Assembly (NCBI GenBank): GCA_900317685.1
Contig: ONHQ01000019.1
Location: 1 to 58,146 of the forward strand
Direction of reading: 5' to 3'
Length of the DNA: 58,146 bases
Source of the DNA: an uncultured Prevotella sp.
Lineage (GTDB): Bacteria > Bacteroidota > Bacteroidia > Bacteroidales > Bacteroidaceae
This document shows, one piece after another, positions 17,433-26,786 of the stretch; the stretch's first letter is position 1; every line of letters starts with the position of its first letter. The notes under the pieces were generated by a model. It had not been told where the DNA came from and did not search any database. It worked only from the letters and a program-made list of their open reading frames with translations. The position numbers were made by a program, and so were the translations under genes.

Positions 17433-18785
17433 ATGATTAAGAGAAACGCAAAGATTCTAATGAGTGCTTTATTGTTGCTCGGCGGTAGCAACATGGCCAT
17501 TCTGGCCAAGCAGTGGACTTTGGGTGAGTGTGTCAGCTATGCGTTGACCAACAACATCTCGTTGCGCAAAACGGTGGTGAACTATCAGAGTGCACAGGAG
17601 ACCTTGTTGCAGAGCAAGGCAGCCCTGTTGCCTTCGCTGGCGGCGTCGACATCGCACAATATCACCTACAACCCGTGGCCCGAGCGTGGTAGTTACATGC
17701 TTGCCGGTGACAAGGTGCAGACCAATGTCGACAAGGCTTACTACAACGGTTCCTACGGTATCAACGCTTCCTGGACGGTATGGAACGGCAATAAGAATCA
17801 CAACCAGGTGAAGCTCGACCAGCTCTCCGTCGATGAGGCCCGCCTCGATTCCGCTACGACAGCCAACAGCATTCAGGAACAGATCGCACAGCTCTTTGTG
17901 CAGATCCTCTATTCCAAGGATGCCGTCGATGTCAACAAGGCCACGCTTGAGACTTCCAAGGCCAACGAGGCGCGCGGTAAAGAATTTGTCAAAGTAGGCA
18001 GCATGAGCAAAGCCGATTTGGCTCAGCTCACCGCCCAGCGTGCACAAGACGAATATGCGGTGGTGCAGGCAGAGAGCAGTCTGAGAGAGTATAAGCGCCA
18101 GCTCAAGCAACTGCTGCAAATCACCAGTGAGGAGGAGTTTGACGTGGTCGTGCCGACTACGACCGATGCGATGGCCTTGGCAGCAGTGCCCAGCGTTTCG
18201 TCTGTCTATGAGAGTGCACTGGCCAACCGGCCGGAGATACAGCGTGCTGCCACGGCGATCAAGGCCAGTGACTTGCAGTTGAAGATTGCCAAGGCGGGAA
18301 AGATGCCCACGGTGACTCTGAATGCTGGGCTGAACAGCAACACCACGTCGATGAGCAACAACAACTGGGGCACACAGTTGAAAAACAATTTTGCCTTAGG
18401 CGGCGGGGTGACACTGAGTATCCCGCTCTTTGACAACCGGCAGACCAAGACTGCTGTCAACCGGGCCATCCTTGAGCGACAGTCCAATGAGCTCGACCTT
18501 CGTGACAAGCAGACAACGCTCTATTCTACCATTGAGAACTATTGGTTGCAGGCGGTGAACAACCAGGCGCAATACCGAAGTGCCAAGGTCAGCACCGAGA
18601 GCGCGCAAACCAGCTATAACCTGCTGCAAGAGCAGTTTAAGCAAAACTTGAAGAATGTCATTGAGCTCATGAATGGTAAGAATGCGCTGCTCAAGGCACA
18701 GCAAGCTGAACTGCAAGCTAAGTATCTGGCTATCCTCAATCAGGATATGCTGAAATTCTATCAAAACGGAACCTTGAAACAATAA
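17433..18785 (+). CDS. TolC-family outer membrane efflux protein
   Basis: A 450-aa protein with a signal peptide (MSALLLLGGSNMAILA region), the opening WTLGECVSYALTNNISLRK typical of OEP repeats, and two long alpha-helical hairpin repeats (EQIAQLFVQILYSKDAVDVN and YSTIENYWLQAVNNQAQYRS). It forms the outer membrane exit duct for the MacA/MacB-type pump encoded 80 bp downstream. It is first of four same-strand genes. Confidence 0.92.
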   Translation: MIKRNAKILMSALLLLGGSNMAILAKQWTLGECVSYALTNNISLRKTVVNYQSAQETLLQSKAALLPSLAASTSHNITYNPWPERGSYMLAGDKVQTNVDKAYYNGSYGINASWTVWNGNKNHNQVKLDQLSVDEARLDSATTANSIQEQIAQLFVQILYSKDAVDVNKATLETSKANEARGKEFVKVGSMSKADLAQLTAQRAQDEYAVVQAESSLREYKRQLKQLLQITSEEEFDVVVPTTTDAMALAAVPSVSSVYESALANRPEIQRAATAIKASDLQLKIAKAGKMPTVTLNAGLNSNTTSMSNNNWGTQLKNNFALGGGVTLSIPLFDNRQTKTAVNRAILERQSNELDLRDKQTTLYSTIENYWLQAVNNQAQYRSAKVSTESAQTSYNLLQEQFKQNLKNVIELMNGKNALLKAQQAELQAKYLAILNQDMLKFYQNGTLKQ

Positions 18786-18864
18786 GAGAGTACGAACACA
18801 ACACAGACACAGCACGAATCAAACACAAGCAAGAAAACACAAAACAGAAATTGATACAGAGAAA

Positions 18865-20100
18865 ATGAAGAAGATTAAAATCAGTAAAGTTTGGATATTG
18901 GTCGCCATCGTTGTCGTGCTGGCCGTGGTGGCTTTCCTCTTATCCGGCAACAAAAAGAAAGAGCAGGTGCAGTTCAACACCGCCGAGGTGGCTCCTGCCA
19001 ACATCGTGAACACAGTGACGGCAACGGGAACGATAGAGCCGGTGACCTCCGTCACGGTCGGTACATAGGTGTCGGGCATTGTCAGCAAGCTCTATGTCGA
19101 CTACAACAGTGTGGTGAAGAAAGGACAGGTCATCGCTGAACTCGACAAGTCAAACCTGATCAGTGAACTGAACTCAGCGAAGGCAAACCTCGAACAGGCC
19201 AAGGCTTCACTGGCAAGCGCAGAGAGCAGTCTGAGCTATCAGGCTGCCAACTTCCGCCGCAACAAGACGCTCTATCAGAAGGGACTCATCTCGGGCAATG
19301 ACTACGAGAGCGCCCGTCTGAGCTATCAGACGGCTTTGGCCAATGTCTCCTCGGCACGCGACCAGGTGGCGGCAGCCCGTGAGCAGGTGAAGAAAGCGCA
19401 GACCAATTTGGGCTACGCCACGATCACCTCGCCTATCGATGGCATCGTGCTCTCGAAAAGCGTGGAGGAAGGGCAGACCGTAGCCGCCAGCTTCAGTACG
19501 CCTACGCTGTTCACCATTGCAAAGGACTTGACCAACATGCAGGTGGTGGCCGACGTTGATGAGGCTGACATCGGTAATGTGAAGGTCGGCGAGCGTGTGA
19601 CGTTTACCGTGGACGCTTATCCCGACAACACCTTCTCCGGTACTGTCACGCAGGTGCGCCAGGAGGCTACAACCACCAACAATGTCGTGACGTATTCTGT
19701 TGTGATCAGTGCACCGAATGCCGACTTGAAATTGAAGCCGGGACTGACGGCTACTGTCACCATCTATACCCAGGAGAACAAGGGCGTGCTCAGTGTGCCC
19801 AGCAAAGCATTGCGCTTCAAGCCGGAGAAAGAGACCGTCGGCGGCATGAAGATCAAAGACATCGCCAATACCAAGAACAAGGTGTGGACGATCGAAGGCA
19901 ACACCGTGGTGGCTCATCGTGTCAACATTGGCATGACTGACGGTTCGCATACCCAGATACTTAGTGGCATCCGTCGTGGGACTAAGGTCATCACGGGCAT
20001 CAGTTCTACTATGCCCGATGCTGACGGCGACGACGACGCGGCTTCTTCCGGAGAGTCCAGTCCGTTTGCACCCAAAGGACCAGGAAGCAAAAAGAAGTGA
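18865..20100 (+). pseudogene. MacA/HlyD-type periplasmic adaptor interrupted by an in-frame TAG
   Basis: The frame reads MKKIKISKVWILVAIVVVLA, a membrane anchor, then VTATGTIEPVTSVTVGT and a TAG at 19066-19068, and continues with no shift as VSGIVSKLYVDYNSVVKKG to the stop at 20100. Family members usually have Gln at this place (GTQVSG), so a single CAG to TAG change explains the break. The rest is complete: coiled-coil hairpin (SAKANLEQAKASLASAESSL), lipoyl half ATITSPIDGIVLSKSVEEGQ, and beta-barrel VGERVTFTVDAYPDN. The adaptor joins TolC to MacB. TAG serves as a normal stop for the next two genes, so general recoding is not supported. Restart at the adjacent GTG would lack the signal anchor. 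Confidence 0.82.
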
Positions 20101-20214
20101 TGAGTGTTGAATGATGAATGTTGAGTGTTGAATGATGAATGGAAGCAATGTTGAGTGTTCAATGTTGAATGATGAATGAAAGTAATGTTGAATGCTCAAT
20201 GTTGAAGGATGATT
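20101..20214. repeat. heptamer array (TGTTGAATGA-like) inside the efflux operon
   Basis: About 14 degenerate TGAATGT, TGAGTGT and TGAATGA units fill the gap between the MacA and MacB-type ATPase genes. The family matches 1799-1857. It is transcribed if the operon is. Confidence 0.75.
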
Positions 20215-20239
20215 GATTCAACAAAACAGAAAAGCCACA

Positions 20240-21022
20240 ATGAACAACAATAATCATGATAACAGCAATGGCGACAATCGCAAAGTCGTCATTGAGTTGC
20301 GCGATGTGAAGCGTGACTTCTTGGTCGGCGACGAAACCGTACATGCGCTGCGTGGGGTGTCGTTTAAGATCTATGAGGGCGAGTTTGTCACCATCATGGG
20401 TAAGTCCGGTTCCGGAAAGTCCACGCTTCTCAACCAGCTCGGCTGTCTCGACACGCCCACGAGCGGCGACTATTTCCTCGATGGCGTCTCCGTGCGCACA
20501 ATGTCGAAAAGCCAGCGTGCTGTGCTGCGCAACCGCAAGATAGGTTTTATCTTTCAGAACTATAATCTGCTGCCAAAGACGACATCGGTGGAGAACGTGG
20601 AGCTGCCGCTGATGTACAATCCCGATGTGTCGGCCCAAGAACGTTTCCGTCGGTCGGTAGAAGCCTTGAAGGCTGTGGGACTGGGCGACAGACTCTATCA
20701 CAAGTCCAACCAGATGTCGGGTGGTCAGATGCAGCGTGTGGCCATCGCCCGCGCGCTGGTCAACAATCCTGCCGTGATTCTCGCTGATGAGGCAACGGGT
20801 AATCTTGATACCCGTACGTCGTTTGAGATCCTCGTGCTCTTTCAGAAACTCTATGCCGAGGGACGCACGATCATCTTCGTGACTCACAATCCCGATATCG
20901 CACACTATTCCTGCCGCAACATCCAGTTGCGTGACGGACGTGTCATCAGCGACGAGTATAACCCACATATACAAAGCGCCGCGGAGGGCCTCGCCGCTCT
21001 TCCGGCCAATACCGACGAATAG
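20240..21022 (+). CDS. MacB-type ABC transporter ATPase
   Basis: A 260-aa ATPase: Walker A GKSGSGKST, Q-loop IFQNYNLLPKTTSVENVELP, signature MSGGQMQRVAIARAL, Walker B VILADEATGNLD and the H-loop VTHNPDIAHY. This is the LolD/MacB subgroup that powers mechanotransmission pumps. I chose ATG 20240 (MNNNNHDNSN), leaving a hydrophilic N-terminal tail. The permease starts 6 bases after its stop, so they are co-translated. Confidence 0.9.
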   Translation: MNNNNHDNSNGDNRKVVIELRDVKRDFLVGDETVHALRGVSFKIYEGEFVTIMGKSGSGKSTLLNQLGCLDTPTSGDYFLDGVSVRTMSKSQRAVLRNRKIGFIFQNYNLLPKTTSVENVELPLMYNPDVSAQERFRRSVEALKAVGLGDRLYHKSNQMSGGQMQRVAIARALVNNPAVILADEATGNLDTRTSFEILVLFQKLYAEGRTIIFVTHNPDIAHYSCRNIQLRDGRVISDEYNPHIQSAAEGLAALPANTDE

Positions 21023-21027
21023 GAAAC

Positions 21028-22266
21028 ATGAACTATACCAATCTTTTCAAAATAGCCCTGCGTGCGATTATGGCCAACAAGATGCGGTCGTTTCTCACGG
21101 CACTGGGCATTATCATTGGCGTGGCGTCGGTCATCACGATGCTCGCCATCGGACAGGGGTCGAAGCGAAGCATTCAGGCCAACATTGCAGAGATGGGTTC
21201 CAATATGATCATGATCCATCCGGGTGCCGACATGCGCGGTGGCGTGCGTCAGGATCCGTCGGCCATGCAGACACTGAAACTCTCGGACTATGAGTCGCTG
21301 CGCGATGAGTGCAACTACATCAAGGGCATCAGCCCTGTGGTCAGCAGTTCGGGACAGTTTATCTATGGCAACAACAACACGCAGTCGACGCTCTATGGTG
21401 TCAACCGGGAGTACCTCGACATACGCCAGCTGAGCGTCAGCGACGGCGACATGTTCACCGATCAGGACATCAAGGCGGGCGCGAAGGTGTGTATCCTCGG
21501 ACAGACCGTGGTGGACTATCTCTTTCCCGACGGCAGTGATCCCGTGGGGCGTGTGGTACGCTTCAACACCATTCCCTTTCGTGTCATCGGCGTGCTGAAG
21601 AAGAAAGGCTACAACTCCATGGGCATGGATCAGGACGATCTTGTACTCGCACCTTACACGACGGTGATGAAGCGAATCCTCGCCCAGACCTATCTGAGCG
21701 AGATACAGGCCTCGGCGATCACCGAGGATGTCACCGACAAAGCAACGGCCGAGATGACCACCATCCTTCGACGCAACCATAAACTCAAGGATGCCACAGA
21801 CACTACACAGGGCGACGACGACGATTTCAACATACGGTCGCAGGAAGAACTTTCGTCGATGATGAATTCCACCACCGACATGATGACCATTCTCCTGGGC
21901 TGTGTGGCAGGCATCTCGCTGATAGTGGGTGGTATTGGCATCATGAACATCATGTATGTCAGTGTCACTGAGCGTACTCGCGAGATCGGTTTGCGCATGA
22001 GTGTCGGCGCCCGTGGCGTGGACATCCTCAATCAGTTCCTCATCGAAGCCATCATGCTGAGTGTCACGGGTGGCATCATCGGTGTGTTGCTCGGCATTGG
22101 TGCCAGTTATGCCGTGAAGCTGTTTGCCCACTGGCCCATCTACATAGAGTTGTGGAGCATCATCATGAGTTTTGCAGTCTGTACGTTCACGGGCGTTTTC
22201 TTCGGCTGGTATCCTGCCAAGAAAGCAGCGCGTTTGGATCCAATCGAGGCAATCCGGTATGAGTAG
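21028..22266 (+). CDS. MacB-type ABC transporter permease
   Basis: A 412-aa permease with the MacB/FtsX layout: TM1 near residues 20-42 (LTALGIIIGVASVITMLAIG), a large periplasmic core domain, and three C-terminal TM segments beginning VAGISLIVGGIGIMNIMYVS and ending near FAVCTFTGVFFGWYPAKKAA. It lacks its own ATPase domain, which is encoded by the preceding gene. It completes a TolC-MacA-MacB type export operon for drugs, peptides or envelope components. Confidence 0.92.
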   Translation: MNYTNLFKIALRAIMANKMRSFLTALGIIIGVASVITMLAIGQGSKRSIQANIAEMGSNMIMIHPGADMRGGVRQDPSAMQTLKLSDYESLRDECNYIKGISPVVSSSGQFIYGNNNTQSTLYGVNREYLDIRQLSVSDGDMFTDQDIKAGAKVCILGQTVVDYLFPDGSDPVGRVVRFNTIPFRVIGVLKKKGYNSMGMDQDDLVLAPYTTVMKRILAQTYLSEIQASAITEDVTDKATAEMTTILRRNHKLKDATDTTQGDDDDFNIRSQEELSSMMNSTTDMMTILLGCVAGISLIVGGIGIMNIMYVSVTERTREIGLRMSVGARGVDILNQFLIEAIMLSVTGGIIGVLLGIGASYAVKLFAHWPIYIELWSIIMSFAVCTFTGVFFGWYPAKKAARLDPIEAIRYE

Positions 22267-22290
22267 TCTCGATGGATATTAGTTATAAGG

Positions 22291-22326
22291 CGGCCGTCAC
22301 GATGCTTTCGTGGCGGCCGTTTCTGT
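22291..22326 (+). terminator. terminator of the efflux operon
   Basis: CGGCCGTCACGA (22291-22302) pairs with TCGTGGCGGCCG (22308-22319), one wobble pair, then TTTCTGTT. Confidence 0.8.
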
Positions 22327-22442
22327 TATACTGAACCTTTTCCTTATTATTCCAGTTCACTTCATACTGGCTTTCATATTCCTGTCATCGTTCAGCTACA
22401 GTCTGTTTCCTGCTGAGTGACGCTTATTATTTGGTGCATCTC

Positions 22443-22473
22443 TTTGCGCTTTGCGTTTTTTTTTGTAAGTTTG
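22443..22473 (+). promoter_or_regulatory. Bacteroidetes-type promoter
   Basis: TTTG at 22443, 19 bases, then TAAGTTTG at 22466-22473; the oxidoreductase start codon follows 14 bases later, so the mRNA leader is very short. Confidence 0.75.
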
Positions 22474-22487
22474 CAAAAAAGAATGTT

Positions 22488-23471
22488 ATGAAAGAGATCA
22501 GTTGGGGATTCATAGGTTGTGGCGAGGTGACAGAGAAGAAGTCCGGCCCCGCTTTCAACGTTGTGGAGGGATCGCATGTCGAGGCTGTGATGAGCCGCAA
22601 CGAGGACAAGGCGCGCTCCTATGCCGAGCGTCATCATATCCGCAAGTGGTATACCGATGCCCAGCAGCTCATCGACGACCCTGATGTCAACGCCATCTAT
22701 ATTGCCACGCCACCTTCGAGTCATGCCACATTCGCCATCATGGCCATGCGGGCCCATAAGCCTTGCTATGTCGAGAAGCCCTTGGCGTCGAGCTATGAGG
22801 ATTGTCTGCGCATCAACCGCATCAGCGAGATGACCGGTGTGCCCTGTTTTGTGGCCTATTACCGTCGCTATCTTCCTTACTTCCAAAAGGTGGAGGAGAT
22901 CATCAACGACGGCACGCTGGGAAAGATCCTCAATGTGCAGATACAGTTCTCCGTGCCACCGCGCGACCTCGACTACCGTGCCGGCAACACGCTGCCGTGG
23001 CGTCTGCAACCTGATATTTCGGGTGGCGGCTACTTCTATGATCTGGCTCCGCACCAGCTGGACATCCTGCAACATATCTTCGGCGTCATCACGCGGGCCC
23101 ACGGCTATCCCACCAACCGTGCTCATCTCTATAAGGCTGAGGACACGATCAGTGCCGCCTTTATCTTTGCCTCAGGCATCCCAGGCAGTGCGTCGTGGTG
23201 TTTCGTGGGGCATGAGAGCGCCAAGGAAGACCGCATCACCGTGGTTGGCGACAAAGGCTCGCTCTACTTCTCGGTCTACAACTACGATCCCATTCATGTC
23301 GTGACCAGCGAGGGCAATGTCAGCTACGTCGTCCCCAATCCATCCTATGTGCAGTTGCCGATTATCCGTGAGGTGATCCGCCATCTGCAAGGCGAGGCAG
23401 AATGCGAGTGCACGAGTGTGAGTGCTACTCCGGTCAACTGGGTGATGGACCGCATACTTGGTAAGTTCTGA
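22488..23471 (+). CDS. Gfo/Idh/MocA-family oxidoreductase
   Basis: A 327-aa NAD(P)-dependent dehydrogenase. Rossmann motif SWGFIGCGEVTEKKSGP at the N-terminus, NAIYIATPPSSHA, and the catalytic Lys in CYVEKPLASS near residue 98. The C-terminal alpha/beta domain holds GGGYFYDLAPHQLDIL with the usual His. The substrate is likely a sugar or inositol derivative. ATG 22488 follows the promoter directly; an upstream start would lie in the promoter. Its stop overlaps the next gene's ATG (TGATG). Confidence 0.9.
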   Translation: MKEISWGFIGCGEVTEKKSGPAFNVVEGSHVEAVMSRNEDKARSYAERHHIRKWYTDAQQLIDDPDVNAIYIATPPSSHATFAIMAMRAHKPCYVEKPLASSYEDCLRINRISEMTGVPCFVAYYRRYLPYFQKVEEIINDGTLGKILNVQIQFSVPPRDLDYRAGNTLPWRLQPDISGGGYFYDLAPHQLDILQHIFGVITRAHGYPTNRAHLYKAEDTISAAFIFASGIPGSASWCFVGHESAKEDRITVVGDKGSLYFSVYNYDPIHVVTSEGNVSYVVPNPSYVQLPIIREVIRHLQGEAECECTSVSATPVNWVMDRILGKF

Positions 23472-24547
23472 TGTCGATGTTGAGGCTTCGATACGTTATA
23501 TTTCTCCTTTTCTGCATGGTCGCTCTGCTGTCGTGGGGCGACGAATGCAGCGATTCCACACAGCACAAGATCAGCCGTGTGCGCAGGATTGTGCGTAATT
23601 TTTCCAGCATCGACACCACGTACATAGAGCCGCAACACTACAACTGGTCGGCAATGATTCAGAACACCAACACGTTTGAGAGCTACCACTTGCGCAACAA
23701 AAATGGACATGAGTATTATTTCTCACCCGATCCTTCGTATAAGTTGGGCCCTTATTTCGGTTGGCGGTGGGTTTTCCTGGGCTATACCATCGACTTGGTG
23801 CATTTAGGCGCATCGGACAAGAAGCAGGACCTCAACCTGAGTTTATACAGCAATCAGATTGGCGTGGATCTCTTCTACCGCAAATCAGGCAATGACTATC
23901 ACATTGCAGGTGTCGATCTTGGAAAGAAGTATGATACGTCGGCAATGAAGAATGTGGACTTCAAAGACTTGAGTTCTTCCATCAAGGGCTTTAACCTCTA
24001 CTATATATTTAACCACAGAAAATTCTCATATCCAGCTGCTTACGCACAGAGTACGAGACAGAAACGCTCATGCGGTAGCGCCATTGCAGGTATCGGATAT
24101 ACCAAGCATAGCCTCGACATCAATTGGACGGCTCTGCAGGAACTGGCATCTACAAGACTGTCGAAAGAAGCCATGTCGGTGTTGGACTCCTCGATGACTT
24201 TCAGTAACATCGACTATTCAGCCTACAACATTTCCGGAGGATACGCTTATAACTGGGTTTTCGCACGCAATTTCTTGTTCGACATCTCGGTGCAGGCCTG
24301 TCTGGCATATAAGCGGGCAACCAATGAGGTGAAGTCAGCAAATCTCAAGAATTTCCTGGACTTTGACTTCCGCAACTTGAATGTCGATGGTGTCGTGAGA
24401 AGTGCTGTCGTGTGGAACAACAACCGGTGGTATGCCGGATGCAGCTCTGTATGGCAGTTCATCACTTATTACCGCAAGGAGTTCTACACCAATAATATTT
24501 TCGGGAGCCTCTATTTCTATGTAGGTTTCAACTTTGGAAAGCGATAA
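23471..24547 (+). CDS. DUF4421-like outer membrane protein
   Basis: A 358-aa exported protein with a signal peptide (YVIFLLFCMVALLSWG). The body has alternating amphipathic strands: NKNGHEYYFSPDPSYKLG, GWRWVFLGYTIDL, DLNLSLYSNQIGVDLFYRK, then a series ending in LYFYVGFNFGKR, the form of a small beta-barrel. This matches DUF4421 proteins of Bacteroidales, whose function is unknown. Its ATG overlaps the oxidoreductase stop and the next gene begins 34 bp downstream, so the three may be one operon. Confidence 0.72.
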   Translation: MSMLRLRYVIFLLFCMVALLSWGDECSDSTQHKISRVRRIVRNFSSIDTTYIEPQHYNWSAMIQNTNTFESYHLRNKNGHEYYFSPDPSYKLGPYFGWRWVFLGYTIDLVHLGASDKKQDLNLSLYSNQIGVDLFYRKSGNDYHIAGVDLGKKYDTSAMKNVDFKDLSSSIKGFNLYYIFNHRKFSYPAAYAQSTRQKRSCGSAIAGIGYTKHSLDINWTALQELASTRLSKEAMSVLDSSMTFSNIDYSAYNISGGYAYNWVFARNFLFDISVQACLAYKRATNEVKSANLKNFLDFDFRNLNVDGVVRSAVVWNNNRWYAGCSSVWQFITYYRKEFYTNNIFGSLYFYVGFNFGKR

Positions 24548-24581
24548 ACACGATATTTCAATCAGGATAATAGCTCATCAG

Positions 24582-25442
24582 ATGAAGAAGAAAATCAAAT
24601 ATCTATTGTTCCTTTGCCTGCTCTTCATGGGAGTGGCAAAGGCTAACGCTGCCAAGATCGATTATTGGCGCAGCGATTCTATTAAAGTCATGAAGCTGTT
24701 CAGAAAGGCGCACCGCGAGGTACGTGATTCCAACTACATGCTGTTCTTCGGTCGTCAGTTCATCGGACTGCCTTATGTGGCCAAGACGCTTGACCAGCAT
24801 AAGGAAGAGCAGCTTGTAGTGAACCTACGGCAGTTTGACTGTACCACATTGGTGGAAACAGTCTTGGCACTCTCGGAATGTATGAAGCGGAAAACACCGG
24901 ATTTCACCCATTTCTGCAAAGAGTTGGCACTCATCCGCTATCGCGATGGCATCGTGTCTTATCCAACGCGTCAGCACTATTTCACCTATTGGGTTAATCA
25001 GAATGTGAGAAAACGACTGGTCACCGACTTGCAGGGACCGGTGCCTCCGTTCACGGCTAAGCAGTTGGTCAGCGTGAATTACATGACTACACACCCGTCG
25101 GCATATCCAATGTTGAAGGCACATCCCAATTGGGTCGGCGAGATCAGGAAGATGGAGGACAGTATTTCTGGACACACCTATCGTTATATTCCCAAGGCCG
25201 CATTGGACAATAGCGCACTGCTGAGGTCTACCATTCACAATGGCGACATCATTGTCATCCTCACCTCAAAGCGTGGTCTCGACACCAGTCATATCGGTAT
25301 TGCTGTTTGGCATGCCGACGGCCTTCATCTGCTCAACGCTTCCGCCATCCGTCATCGTGTGGTTGAGGAGCCAAAACTCTTCCGCACTTACATGATGGAG
25401 CATCCGACGTTTACGGGAATAAGAGTCGTGAGAGCTATGTAG
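24582..25442 (+). CDS. DUF1460 N-acetylmuramoyl-L-alanine amidase-like protein
   Basis: A 286-aa exported protein (MKKKIKYLLFLCLLFMGVAKANA signal). It has a papain-like NlpC/P60-related core: nucleophile Cys in QFDCTTLVETVLAL near residue 84 and the His in LDTSHIGIAVW near 245. DUF1460 enzymes cleave or recycle peptidoglycan fragments in the periplasm. The start at 24582 gives the clean signal peptide; the frame upstream overlaps the preceding gene. Confidence 0.82.
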   Translation: MKKKIKYLLFLCLLFMGVAKANAAKIDYWRSDSIKVMKLFRKAHREVRDSNYMLFFGRQFIGLPYVAKTLDQHKEEQLVVNLRQFDCTTLVETVLALSECMKRKTPDFTHFCKELALIRYRDGIVSYPTRQHYFTYWVNQNVRKRLVTDLQGPVPPFTAKQLVSVNYMTTHPSAYPMLKAHPNWVGEIRKMEDSISGHTYRYIPKAALDNSALLRSTIHNGDIIVILTSKRGLDTSHIGIAVWHADGLHLLNASAIRHRVVEEPKLFRTYMMEHPTFTGIRVVRAM

Positions 25443-25508
25443 TGAAAACAGCTCTTTTATAATATAAGGTGTATTTGGCGCAGGAAGATCGCATCCCACA
25501 AAACCAAA

Positions 25509-25560
25509 AAAGCACGGAGACAAAAGAGAGTTACCATTCTCTCTTTTGTCTCCGTGCTTT
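25509..25560. terminator. bidirectional hairpin terminator
   Basis: A perfect 22-bp stem (arms at 25509-25530 and 25539-25560, starting AAAGCACGGAGACAAAAGAG) with an 8-base loop separates the convergent DUF1460 and dapA genes. Confidence 0.92.
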
Positions 25561-25597
25561 GGTATTGGTAAATAGTGTGGCGTGTCTTACAAATGTC

Positions 25598-26485
25598 TTA
25601 CAGTCTGAGTCCTTTGAGGATGTCAGCCATCTTCTGTTTGGTCTCGATGTTGGTCGGTACGAGTGGCAGTCGGAGTACGTTCTCGATCATGCCCATGTCG
25701 TTGAGCAGTGCTTTCACGCCGGCCGGGTTTCCGTCGACAAAGAGCAAGGAGTAGAGTTCAGTGAACTTATGGTGGATCTTACGCGCAGGCTCATACTCGC
25801 CGTTGAATTCCAGGCGGATCATGCGGGAGAACTCCTTGGGCAGTGCATTGCCGATGACAGAGATCACTCCGGCCGCTCCGCTGGCAATCATCGAGAAGGT
25901 CAGTGCGTCATCGCCGCTGATGACATCGAAGTTGTCGGGCTTGTTCTTGATGATCTCATCGACCTGTTCCAGACTGCCGCTGGCTTCCTTCACTGCCACG
26001 ATGTTGGGGCAGTCCTTAGCCAGGCGCACCGTCGTGGCGGCCTTCATGTTCACGCCCGTACGCCCGGGAACATTATAGAGGACGAGTGGCAGTGGGCTTT
26101 CGGCGGCGATGGCCTTGAAGTGCTGATAGAGGCCCTCCTGCGATGGTTTATTATAGTAGGGGCAGATGCTCAGGATGCCACTGATGCCGTTCCAGTCGGT
26201 TTGTTTCATCTCTTCGATGACAGCTGCGGTGTTGTTGCCGCCACAATATTTCAGGATAGGCACGCGTCCCTGGTTCACACGTTTCACCACTTCCGTGATC
26301 TTGTCCTTTTCCTCTTTCGTCAGACAAGGGGCTTCGGCCGTTGTTGCGAGAATGCACAGAAAGTCGGCACCATTGTCGAGTTGATAAGCCACCAACTTCT
26401 CAAGTGCGGGATAGTCCACTTCTCCTTGAGAAGTGAAAGGAGTGATGAGGGCGATGCCCAGACCTTTAAAAATATTGTTTGCCAT
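25598..26485 (-). CDS. dapA: 4-hydroxy-tetrahydrodipicolinate synthase
   Basis: A 295-aa TIM-barrel lyase that condenses pyruvate with aspartate semialdehyde, the first step specific to lysine and diaminopimelate synthesis. Seen: GIALITPFTSQGEVDYPAL at the start, TTAEAPCLTKEEK (the usual GTTGE reads ATTAE), the catalytic Tyr in LVLYNVPGRTG, the Schiff-base Lys in IVAVKEASGSLEQ near residue 166, and VISGDDAL. Length is normal. It is monocistronic from its own promoter. Confidence 0.93.
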   Translation of the reverse strand: MANNIFKGLGIALITPFTSQGEVDYPALEKLVAYQLDNGADFLCILATTAEAPCLTKEEKDKITEVVKRVNQGRVPILKYCGGNNTAAVIEEMKQTDWNGISGILSICPYYNKPSQEGLYQHFKAIAAESPLPLVLYNVPGRTGVNMKAATTVRLAKDCPNIVAVKEASGSLEQVDEIIKNKPDNFDVISGDDALTFSMIASGAAGVISVIGNALPKEFSRMIRLEFNGEYEPARKIHHKFTELYSLLFVDGNPAGVKALLNDMGMIENVLRLPLVPTNIETKQKMADILKGLRL

Positions 26486-26537
26486 AACAAATAGTTGTTG
26501 TTTGTTGCTTAATGACGATATTGCTACAATCTTTTTG

Positions 26538-26568
26538 CAAAGTTACGCTTTTTTCTTCATATTGCAAA
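26538..26568 (-). promoter_or_regulatory. dapA promoter
   Basis: On the minus strand TTTG (26568-26565), 19 bases, TAACTTTG (26545-26538), 52 bases before the start codon. Confidence 0.75.
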
Positions 26569-26731
26569 GGAAAAAGTCTAATCCTTTATAGTTTGTTTGC
26601 TGATTTCGTTGAGTTTCATTAAGCATACAGGTCAATATGATGATGGCATGAGGTTCGCATACTCGTGTTTGTATTGAATGGTATAGGCAATTATTTTCGT
26701 GCTGAATGCCACCCACCTTAAATTTTTGTTG

Positions 26732-26739
26732 TAACTTTG
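26732..26739 (+). promoter_or_regulatory. -7 element upstream of the EamA transporter gene
   Basis: TAACTTTG 47 bases before the start codon; no clear -33 TTTG at the expected distance. Confidence 0.45.
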
Positions 26740-26786
26740 CCGTATATTTGAGAGTATAACAATAACAAGTAATAAAATTCATCCCC

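Noticed and set aside
19066-19068. Genome-wide recoding of TAG as an amino acid
   Set aside because: TAG ends the adjacent ATPase and permease genes in the expected places, so it functions as stop here.
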